Positions 7,149 to 13,638 of a stretch of 17,540 nt of DNA are shown piece after piece. The position numbers and the translations under genes are program-made. The DNA lies in NCBI GenBank assembly GCA_900754255.1, contig CAAECI010000109.1, forward strand, positions 1-17,540. The letters are read 5' to 3'. The stretch is from an uncultured Succinivibrio sp. (lineage in GTDB: Bacteria > Pseudomonadota > Gammaproteobacteria > Enterobacterales > Succinivibrionaceae). The stretch's first letter is position 1. Each line of letters opens with the position of its first letter. The notes under the pieces were generated by a model. That model ran no database searches and was not told the origin of the DNA. It was given only the letters and a program-made list of their open reading frames with translations.

Positions 7149-8174
7149 ATGACAAGAGCGCTTATAACCGGTATCACTGGTATGGTCGGATCTCATTTGG
7201 CTGATTTTCTCATGGAACACACCAACTGGGAAATTTTTGGAATGTGTCGCTGGCGTTCGCCATTGGACAATATCTGCCACTTGATAGATGATATTAATGA
7301 AAAAAAACGTGTGCACCTAGTCTACGGTGATTTACGTGATACCATCGCTATAGACAATGTGTTTGCCGAAGTAAAGCCTGATTACGTGTTTCATCTTGCA
7401 GCTCAGAGCTACCCAAAAACCTCATTTGATGCTCCGTTGGATACGCTGGATACAAATATTCAGGGAACAGCACGTGTTCTTGAAGCAATACGTAAACATT
7501 GTCCTAAAGCCATCGTGCATGTTTGCGCTTCGTCTGAAGTTTTTGGACGTGTAAAGAAAGAAAAACTTGAGCAGATGGGAGGGGTGATCAATGAGGAGTG
7601 CACTTTCCATCCTGCCTCTCCTTACGCCATATCAAAAGTTGGAACTGATCTGATCGGCCGTTATTATGCTGAGGCCTATGGCATGACGGTGATGACAACT
7701 CGTATGTTTACACATACCGGTCCGCGTCGTGGAGATGTCTTTGCTGAGAGTACCTTTGCTAAGCAGATTGCAATGATAGAGGGTAATGAAATTCCTCCTG
7801 TGATTAAGGTTGGCAATCTTGATTCCTTAAGAACATTTGCCGATGTTCGTGATGCAGTACGCGCATATTTCATGTTAGTAACAGTTAATCCAATTGCAGG
7901 TGAGTACTACAACATCGGCGGAGCGTATACCTGTAAGGTAGGCGATATGTTAAATTTCTTGATTTCGCAATCTGATATGAAGAACGAGATCAGGATTGAG
8001 GTTGACCCTGACCGTTTGCGCCCCATAGATGCAGACCTTCAGATCCCTGATTGCCGCAAGTTTACCGCTCATACCGGTTGGAAGCCTGAGATCACATTTG
8101 AAAAGACCATGACAGATTTGCTCAATTACTGGCGTGCCCGTATCAAACACGGTGAACGATTCCTGCAACGCTAA
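7149..8174 (+). CDS. GDP-sugar 4,6-dehydratase-type SDR (candidate GDP-manno-heptose 4,6-dehydratase)
   Basis: 341 residues, an extended short-chain dehydrogenase. The NAD(P)-binding Rossmann motif TGITGMVG is at residues 7-14, HLAAQSYPKTSF resembles GDP-mannose 4,6-dehydratases, the Ser-Ser-Glu of CASSEVFG is at 128-130, and catalytic YxxxK is YAISK at 159-163. Gmd-type enzymes oxidise C4, remove water across C5-C6 and give a 4-keto-6-deoxy sugar. Because gmhA, hddA and hddC-gmhB follow directly and no mannose-specific genes are seen, I infer that the substrate is GDP-D-glycero-alpha-D-manno-heptose. This would be analogous to DmhA of Yersinia pseudotuberculosis and the Campylobacter jejuni heptose dehydratases. 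GDP-mannose itself remains an alternative. There are 11 bases to gmhA. Confidence 0.82.
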   Translation: MTRALITGITGMVGSHLADFLMEHTNWEIFGMCRWRSPLDNICHLIDDINEKKRVHLVYGDLRDTIAIDNVFAEVKPDYVFHLAAQSYPKTSFDAPLDTLDTNIQGTARVLEAIRKHCPKAIVHVCASSEVFGRVKKEKLEQMGGVINEECTFHPASPYAISKVGTDLIGRYYAEAYGMTVMTTRMFTHTGPRRGDVFAESTFAKQIAMIEGNEIPPVIKVGNLDSLRTFADVRDAVRAYFMLVTVNPIAGEYYNIGGAYTCKVGDMLNFLISQSDMKNEIRIEVDPDRLRPIDADLQIPDCRKFTAHTGWKPEITFEKTMTDLLNYWRARIKHGERFLQR

Positions 8175-8185
8175 GGGGTAAAGAA

Positions 8186-8758
8186 ATGACTGATATTCAT
8201 AAGGCAATACGTAATATAGTTGATAACTTTAGCAAACTTGATTCAAAAAGCGAAATCATTGAAAACATCGCTAAGTTGTGGATAAAAACTATTGAACAAG
8301 GAGGAAAAGTTATTTTCTGCGGTAATGGGGGCTCTGCAGCTGATTCTCAGCATCTGGCAGCAGAACTCATGGGACGTTACAAATTTGACAGAGATCCCAT
8401 GCCTGCAATAAGTCTTACTACCGACACCTCGGCTCTTACTGCCATAGGAAATGACTATGGTTATGAGAAAGTATTTTCCCGCCCATTGAGAGGCATCGGT
8501 AATAAAGGGGACGTGCTTGTAGGTATTTCCACTTCAGGTAATTCAAAGAATATTCTTGATGCCTTTGCGATTGCTAAGGAAAAAGGAATATCAACTGTAG
8601 CCTTTACTGGAAATGGCGGTGGCAAAATGAAAGAGCTTGCTGATATTACTCTAAATGTTCCTTCCAATATTACAAATAATATTCAGGAGATGCATATTGC
8701 TTGTGGGCATATGATCTGCGGATTAGTAGAAGAACATTTCTTTGGGGATAAGGTATGA
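8186..8758 (+). CDS. gmhA: Sedoheptulose 7-phosphate isomerase (SIS domain)
   Basis: 190 residues, the family length. It isomerises sedoheptulose 7-phosphate to D-glycero-D-manno-heptose 7-phosphate, the entry to all bacterial nucleotide-activated manno-heptoses. FCGNGGSAADSQHLAAELMGR contains the phosphate-binding loop and the His and Glu metal-site residues. VGISTSGNSKNILDA is the second SIS phosphate loop. IQEMHIACGHMICGLVE carries the late Gln and His ligands, so the active site looks complete. A GGGGTAA ribosome-binding site precedes the ATG, and its end overlaps the hddA start by four bases (ATGA). It could be a locus-specific second copy in addition to one for LPS core heptose, as in other species. 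Confidence 0.94.
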   Translation: MTDIHKAIRNIVDNFSKLDSKSEIIENIAKLWIKTIEQGGKVIFCGNGGSAADSQHLAAELMGRYKFDRDPMPAISLTTDTSALTAIGNDYGYEKVFSRPLRGIGNKGDVLVGISTSGNSKNILDAFAIAKEKGISTVAFTGNGGGKMKELADITLNVPSNITNNIQEMHIACGHMICGLVEEHFFGDKV

Positions 8759-9822
8759 TCATTACTAGAACACCATATCGTGTTTCCTTCTTTGGGGGGG
8801 GAACTGACTATCACACTTGGTATCAAGAACATGGGGGACGTGTTCTTTCAACTAGTATTAATCATTACAACTATATAAGTTGTCGCTATCTGCCTCCTTT
8901 TCATGCAGAAATGAAGAATCGCATCGTTTGGCGTGAATTGGAAACTCCTGAAAATTTTAATGAGATCCATCACAATGCAGTGCGTGGAGCGTTGCTTCAT
9001 TACAACGTATCTCATGGAATAGAACTTAGCAATCAATGTGATCTGCCGGCGCGCTCTGGTTTGGGGTCAAGTTCATCATTTTGTGCAGGACTGATTAAAG
9101 CTATCAAAGCTTTGCAAGGTGAAATGATCTCCAAGTATGCTTTGGCCAAGGAAACAATTAACCTCGAACGTAATGTTTTGCATGAAAATGTAGGAGTACA
9201 GGATCAAATCGCGGCTGTTTACGGCGGGTTGAATCTTATTCATATCAAACGCAACGGCGAGTTTTCCGTAGAGCCTGTCATTATTTCTGATGAGCGTAAG
9301 AAGATGTTTAATGATCATCTTATGCTCTTTTTCACGGGGATCTCCAGAACGGCATCAGAGATCTGTAAAAAACAAATAGATACTACCAAGCAAAAATCGG
9401 CTCAACTAAGTCGCATGATGGAACTCGTTTTAGAAGCCACGGAGATCCTTTCAGGTGACAGTACTGATATAAATAGTTTTGGTGAGTTGCTACATGAGAC
9501 TTGGATGTTAAAACGCTCACTTACTGATCAGATCTCCAATTCCTTGGTTGATGAGATTTATGGCGTAGCACGTAGCAACGGTGCTTTGGGTGGAAAACTT
9601 TTAGGTGCAGGCGGTGGCGGTTTTATGTTGTTTTTCGCTCCGCCAGAAAGGCAACATCAGATTAAAAAAGCCTTGCGTAATCTTATTTATGTACCTTTTA
9701 AATTTGATGATCAGGGCTGTCAAATTATTCTTTATGCGCCCAAGGATTATAAGGATTCTACGTATGAAAAATTAGATTACATCCACATGCAGATGCAGGA
9801 GCAAAAGAGTCTAAATTCATGA
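8755..9822 (+). CDS. hddA: D-glycero-alpha-D-manno-heptose 7-phosphate 1-kinase (GHMP kinase)
   Basis: 355 residues. It phosphorylates C1 of heptose 7-phosphate to the alpha-1,7-bisphosphate in the GDP-heptose branch. The opening MIITRTPYRVSFFGGGTDY is characteristic of the HddA/fucokinase-like GHMP group. The ATP-binding motif LPARSGLGSSSS is at about 97-108, and the C-terminal glycine loop LGGKLLGAGGGGFMLFF supports the transferred phosphate. It overlaps gmhA at the start and the hddC-gmhB fusion at the end by four bases each, which implies translational coupling. Use of HddA rather than HldE points to GDP activation with alpha anomeric configuration, not the ADP-beta route to LPS core heptose. 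Confidence 0.92.
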   Translation: MIITRTPYRVSFFGGGTDYHTWYQEHGGRVLSTSINHYNYISCRYLPPFHAEMKNRIVWRELETPENFNEIHHNAVRGALLHYNVSHGIELSNQCDLPARSGLGSSSSFCAGLIKAIKALQGEMISKYALAKETINLERNVLHENVGVQDQIAAVYGGLNLIHIKRNGEFSVEPVIISDERKKMFNDHLMLFFTGISRTASEICKKQIDTTKQKSAQLSRMMELVLEATEILSGDSTDINSFGELLHETWMLKRSLTDQISNSLVDEIYGVARSNGALGGKLLGAGGGGFMLFFAPPERQHQIKKALRNLIYVPFKFDDQGCQIILYAPKDYKDSTYEKLDYIHMQMQEQKSLNS

Positions 9823-10976
9823 ATGTTGTGATTTTGGCCGGCGGCTTGGGGACCAGACTGAGAAGTGTTGTAAAAGATGTCCCAAAGCCCATGGCAGATA
9901 TAGACGGGACGCCTTTTCTTGAATTACTCGTAAGAGAAATGCTGTTTCTAGATCCCGAAAAAGTAGTTCTTTGTGTCTCTTATATGAAAGAGAAAGTCAT
10001 GGAATATTTCGGGGGTGAGTTTTTAGGTGTTCCGATCTGCTATTCAATAGAAGCAGAGCCTCTGGGAACAGGAGGTGCGATTAAACAAGCATTTGAGCAA
10101 TTTGAGCTTGATGAAGCCTTGGTTTTAAATGGCGATACTTATGTATCTGTTGATTATGAGCGATTCATTGAATTTTCAAAAGATGAAAAATTTGCCATGG
10201 TTTTAAAGCAAGTTCCTAATGCTAACCGTTACGGAAAATGTGTTGTGCAAGATGATCGTGTTGTAGCTTTTGAAGAAAAAAATAACGAAGAAAGTTGCTC
10301 AGGTCTGATCAACGCTGGAATTTATAAAATCAAAAGAGAACTTTTTAAAAATATTTTAACAAAGAAATTCTCTTTTGAACAAGATTTTTTGCAAAGTGAA
10401 GTTAGCAATATCAAGCCTAAATTTATGCTGGCTGATGATTACTTTATTGATATAGGTATCCCCGAAGATTATAAAAAAGCTTGTAAAGAACTAAAACACG
10501 TAATTAATGGAGAACCAAAAAATAAAGCATTATTCCTCGATCGTGATGGGGTAATTAATGTTGATATAGGTCATCTTCATCGTATTGAAGATTGTGTTTT
10601 TTGTGATGGTATCTTTGAACTTGTAAGAAAATATTATGATGATGGGTATAAAATTATAATAGTTACAAACCAAGCAGGTATAGGAAAAGGGTTTTATACT
10701 GAGGAAGATTATTTTATATTAAGAAATTTTATTCATAGAAAATTTTATGAAGAAAATTGTCCGATTACAGCTGAATATTTTTGTCCATATCATCCGGATG
10801 GTAATGGAAAATATAAAAGAATATCGTTTTATCGAAAACCAAATCCTGGTATGATATTGAAAGCACAGAAAGAACATAATATTGATTTAAATCTAAGCGT
10901 CTTAATTGGAGACAAAAATTCAGATCGTGAGGCTGGATTTAAAGCAGGTGTAAGTAAAATATATATAAAAGTGTAA
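9819..10976 (+). CDS. hddC-gmhB: HddC-GmhB fusion: heptose 1-phosphate guanylyltransferase + heptose bisphosphate phosphatase
   Basis: 385 residues in two modules. Residues 1 to about 230 are a nucleotidyltransferase: LAGGLGTRLRSVVKDVPKP (6-24) is the NTP-binding signature and NGDT (104-107) the metal-binding Asp region, fitting HddC. From about 232 a HAD phosphatase follows, with FLDRDG (239-244) giving the nucleophile D241 and acid/base D243, TNQAGIGKGFY near 283, RKPNPGM from 339 and GDKNSD late, fitting GmhB. Together they would dephosphorylate heptose 1,7-bisphosphate and transfer GMP. The GmhB zinc loop is degenerate: relative to the E. coli CxH...CxC ligands, only C322 remains, with Y324, S336 and Y338 at the other positions. 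The phosphatase half is visibly more AT-rich than the transferase half, suggesting a joined origin. The start overlaps hddA by four bases. Confidence 0.9.
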   Translation: MNVVILAGGLGTRLRSVVKDVPKPMADIDGTPFLELLVREMLFLDPEKVVLCVSYMKEKVMEYFGGEFLGVPICYSIEAEPLGTGGAIKQAFEQFELDEALVLNGDTYVSVDYERFIEFSKDEKFAMVLKQVPNANRYGKCVVQDDRVVAFEEKNNEESCSGLINAGIYKIKRELFKNILTKKFSFEQDFLQSEVSNIKPKFMLADDYFIDIGIPEDYKKACKELKHVINGEPKNKALFLDRDGVINVDIGHLHRIEDCVFCDGIFELVRKYYDDGYKIIIVTNQAGIGKGFYTEEDYFILRNFIHRKFYEENCPITAEYFCPYHPDGNGKYKRISFYRKPNPGMILKAQKEHNIDLNLSVLIGDKNSDREAGFKAGVSKIYIKV

Positions 10977-11025
10977 TTTAAATTAAATTTCAATTTAAAT
11001 TTAAAAGAAATAATAAGGAAGAAAT

Positions 11026-12135
11026 ATGAAAGTCACTATTACAACTACGACAATTCATGTGCCGTATTTAATTGAAGATTATATAAAAGATTTAATTAAA
11101 TATAATCGTAAAGATAATGTTGATTTTGTAATTACAGGTGATAAAAAAACGCCTATTGAGGCTAAAGAGTTCTGTAATAAAATGCAGGAAAAATACAAAG
11201 TCAAAGTCTTGTTTATGGATGTAGAAGCGCAGGAAACCTACTTGAGTAAATACCAGAGATTAAAAGGATATATTCCTTGGGGATGTATTCAAAGGAGACA
11301 GGTTGCAATTTTAAAAGCATATGAGCAAGGTTCAGATATTATAGTTCTAATTGATGACGATAATTTTCTCGCTTGTGAGGATTATGTTGGTAAACATCTT
11401 AACTTAGGTAGAGAAATTGACATTGATACTATTTCATCTCCGACTGGTTGGTATAATATTTGCGATGATTTGGTCGATCGTCAGAATCGTAAGTTTTATC
11501 CTCGTGGTTACTCATGGATAGATCGTGTAGATGAAGTTAAAAATATACAGCATGAGTCAAAGAAGGTTCGCACAGTTGTCAATGCTGGTTTTTGGTTAGG
11601 TGATCCTGATTTGGATGCTGTTACGAGACTGGCAGCCCCTATTGACGTCATAGGTTATAAAAAAGATCATAACTATGCGCTAGCTTCTGGTACTTATTCT
11701 CCATTTAACTCGCAAAATACTGCAATTTATCGAGATATCGTTCCGGTATATTTTTTGGTTCCTGATATTGGTAGATTCGATGATATCTGGTCTTCTTATA
11801 TTGTGGAGAGAATTGCATGGCATATGGGTGATTATGTCTCGTATGGTCAACCGCTTGTTAAGCAAATACGTAACGACCATGATTATTGGATTGATGCATA
11901 TGCCGAAGAAATGGGTACAAAAATGACTTCAGATTTTTGCAAATGGTTGCGTGATATTAATTTAACTGGGTCTAGTTATCTTGAATGCGGAGTTGAGTTG
12001 TTTGATAAATTAAAGTTATATATTGATAACCTGTCAAATGAGAATCTACCATATAAAAACAGAGCATATATAAACCAACTTATTGATGGACATCGAGTAT
12101 GGTTTGATACAATGAAATCAATGAAGGTAAGGTAG
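11026..12135 (+). CDS. GT75/STELLO-like protein (reversibly glycosylated polypeptide-like; glycosyltransferase or sugar mutase)
   Basis: 369 residues, preceded by a good AAGGAAG ribosome-binding site. DDDNF at residues 110-114 is a DxD-type metal/nucleotide-binding motif of a GT-A fold, led by GYIPWGCIQRRQVAIL. NAGFWLGDPDLDAVTRL (186-202) resembles the conserved INxGLWLxxPDxDA segment of plant reversibly glycosylated polypeptides / UDP-arabinopyranose mutases (GT75) and of STELLO/DUF288 proteins. I recognise this from motif memory, so the exact family is unproven. Within a GDP-heptose operon it could transfer the heptose or interconvert pyranose and furanose rings of the nucleotide sugar. No signal peptide or membrane helix is apparent. 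It begins the most AT-rich part of the cluster and ends two bases before the next SDR. Confidence 0.6.
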   Translation: MKVTITTTTIHVPYLIEDYIKDLIKYNRKDNVDFVITGDKKTPIEAKEFCNKMQEKYKVKVLFMDVEAQETYLSKYQRLKGYIPWGCIQRRQVAILKAYEQGSDIIVLIDDDNFLACEDYVGKHLNLGREIDIDTISSPTGWYNICDDLVDRQNRKFYPRGYSWIDRVDEVKNIQHESKKVRTVVNAGFWLGDPDLDAVTRLAAPIDVIGYKKDHNYALASGTYSPFNSQNTAIYRDIVPVYFLVPDIGRFDDIWSSYIVERIAWHMGDYVSYGQPLVKQIRNDHDYWIDAYAEEMGTKMTSDFCKWLRDINLTGSSYLECGVELFDKLKLYIDNLSNENLPYKNRAYINQLIDGHRVWFDTMKSMKVR

Positions 12136-12137
12136 TT

Positions 12138-13016
12138 ATGTATTTAATTGTCGGAGCAAGCGGTTTTTTAGGTAGATATTGTATAAAAAATGTTTTAGAT
12201 AAGACAAATGAAACTGTCATTGCAACATATTCGAAAACATGTCCTAAATTTAATAATTCTCGTGTTGAATGGATAAAACTTGATGTTTGTAATATTGATG
12301 AACTGAAGGCTTTATCTTTGCGTGTAAATAATTCAACTAAAATAATTTATTTAGCTGCATTTCATCATCCTGATAAAGTTGAAGAATTTCCTGAGTTGGC
12401 TTGGAATATTAATATTGTTGCTTTGGCAAATGTGGTAAATTATTTTTACAAAGCTAAATGTTTTTATTATTCATCAACGGATAGCGTTTACGGTGATGGT
12501 TCTAAAGACTATAAATTTGCAGAGGCTGATGCCTTAAAACCAGTGAATCTGTATGGCGAGCAAAAGGCTTTAGCAGAAAAAATATGCTTGGCAAAGGGAT
12601 TTAATGTTGTTCGTTTTCCATTTATTTTTGGCCATTCGCTAGTTGAGGATCGTCCGCATTTTTTTGATATTTTGAGGTTAAACCTAGAATCAGAAAAGAA
12701 TGTAGAAATGTTTGAGGATTCATTTCGTTCTACACTAAGTTTTGACCAGTGTGCTTATTATCTTGTCGCTTTGATTGAAAAATTTGGCAGTTGTAGCGAA
12801 AAAATAATTAATATTGCAGGTGATGAAGTCATGAGTAAATATGACGTAGCTTTGATTTTGGCTGACAAATATGGATTAAACAAGCAATTGATAAAACCTA
12901 TTCTTTTTTCAAAAAATACAAGTATTTTTAAGGCTAGGCGTGCGGCAGGTTGTGCACTTGATAACACAAAACTTAAGTCTTTGTTGAATATTGATGAAAT
13001 TCACTTGGAGTTATAA
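12138..13016 (+). CDS. RmlD-like SDR, probable nucleotide-sugar 4-reductase
   Basis: 292 residues. The Rossmann motif GASGFLG is at 6-12, SSTDSVYGDG supplies the catalytic Ser/Thr, and YGEQK (139-143) is the catalytic YxxxK. The overall layout resembles dTDP-4-dehydrorhamnose reductase (RmlD) and related reductases of 4-keto sugars. In this operon the natural role is reduction of the 4-keto-6-deoxy-heptose made by the dehydratase-type SDR at 7149-8174, as DmhB, MlghC or DdahC do elsewhere; this is inference. An epimerase role is also possible, since SDR sequence alone does not separate the two. An AAGG ribosome-binding site lies upstream, and the cupin gene starts three bases after its stop codon. 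Confidence 0.78.
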   Translation: MYLIVGASGFLGRYCIKNVLDKTNETVIATYSKTCPKFNNSRVEWIKLDVCNIDELKALSLRVNNSTKIIYLAAFHHPDKVEEFPELAWNINIVALANVVNYFYKAKCFYYSSTDSVYGDGSKDYKFAEADALKPVNLYGEQKALAEKICLAKGFNVVRFPFIFGHSLVEDRPHFFDILRLNLESEKNVEMFEDSFRSTLSFDQCAYYLVALIEKFGSCSEKIINIAGDEVMSKYDVALILADKYGLNKQLIKPILFSKNTSIFKARRAAGCALDNTKLKSLLNIDEIHLEL

Positions 13017-13019
13017 ATA

Positions 13020-13388
13020 ATGCTGATTGAGTTTATCCACCCTGATTTTAAATTTTCAGATGAGCGAGGGACATTGATTCAGTTGGTTAGTACTGGTTGG
13101 AGGCAAGTTAATTATATTACTTCCACTTCTAATTCACTTCGTGGAAATCATTATCATGTTCATAATAAAGAAGCTTTTTATATATTATCAGGTTCTTTTA
13201 AGTTGTCATTAGTTCACTTAGAAACGCGAGAGACTTCTGAATATTTTATAAGTGCTGGTGATTTTTTTATTATTTATCCAAAAGTTATTCATTCATTTGA
13301 GTATACTTCATATACGGAGTTAATTTCGCTTTATGACAAAGGTGTTGTCTTAAGTGATGGATCAAAAGACATTATTAGTGTCTTGTAA
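13020..13388 (+). CDS. Small cupin, WxcM/CapF-C-like sugar epimerase or ketoisomerase
   Basis: 122 residues forming one cupin barrel. RGNHYHVHNKEAFYILSG (41-58) provides the metal-site His pair H44 and H46 and the acidic E51, and H91 in YPKVIHSF is the second cupin motif. RGNHYH is reminiscent of the C-terminal cupin of CapF/WbjC and of WxcM/FdtA-type sugar isomerases rather than of RmlC, whose motif is RGLHYQ. Acting on a 4-keto sugar it could epimerise C3/C5 or shift the keto group to C3. Paired with the adjacent SDR it completes a dehydratase-isomerase-reductase set. It is the last gene before the palindrome and insertion sequence, so transcription of the block probably ends here. Confidence 0.75.
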   Translation: MLIEFIHPDFKFSDERGTLIQLVSTGWRQVNYITSTSNSLRGNHYHVHNKEAFYILSGSFKLSLVHLETRETSEYFISAGDFFIIYPKVIHSFEYTSYTELISLYDKGVVLSDGSKDIISVL

Positions 13389-13407
13389 TTATCTTTTAAC
13401 ATTTATA

Positions 13408-13474
13408 ACTCTACTTTCTATCGTTCAAAATGAACAACGGTTTTATGTTCAATTTGAACGATGAAAAGTAGAGT
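13408..13474. repeat. 28-bp imperfect inverted repeat (palindromic element)
   Basis: Arms 13408-13435 and 13447-13474 match at 25 of 28 positions around an 11-base loop. Each arm contains its own small palindrome, GTTCAAAATGAAC (13423-13435) and GTTCAATTTGAAC (13447-13459). It sits 20 bases after the cupin stop codon. It could end the operon transcript, although no T-run follows, or be an intergenic REP/MITE-like element or a paired operator. The insertion sequence begins 26 bases later. Confidence 0.7.
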
Positions 13475-13500
13475 CTGTATGCAAAGCTGACGTAAAAAAT

Positions 13501-13528
13501 GGGCTCTTATAAAGTATTAATGGGTAAA
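13501..13528 (+). repeat. Left terminal inverted repeat of the ISL3 element
   Basis: Begins GGGCTCTTATAAAG and contains the 13-bp core TATTAATGGGTAA at 13515-13527, which is repeated exactly in inverted orientation at 15013-15025. Confidence 0.8.
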
Positions 13529-13575
13529 GTTCTTTTGTAGTTATAGGAAATAGCTAAATAACAGCCAATTGAAAA

Positions 13576-13638
13576 GGCCATGTCGTCACTGTATTTTATA
13601 GGTACTAATCAACAAAAATACGGGGGACGCACATGGCC
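13576..13638 (+). promoter_or_regulatory. Hairpin that would sequester the transposase start codon
   Basis: GGCCATGTCGTC (13576-13587) is complementary to GACGCACATGGCC (13626-13638) over 12 bp with one bulged base. The right arm contains the transposase ATG (13633-13635) and adjoins the GGGGGA ribosome-binding region. A transcript entering from outside would carry both arms and hide the start; one begun inside the 38-base loop would not. This design is known in other insertion sequences as protection from read-through transcription. Confidence 0.6.
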
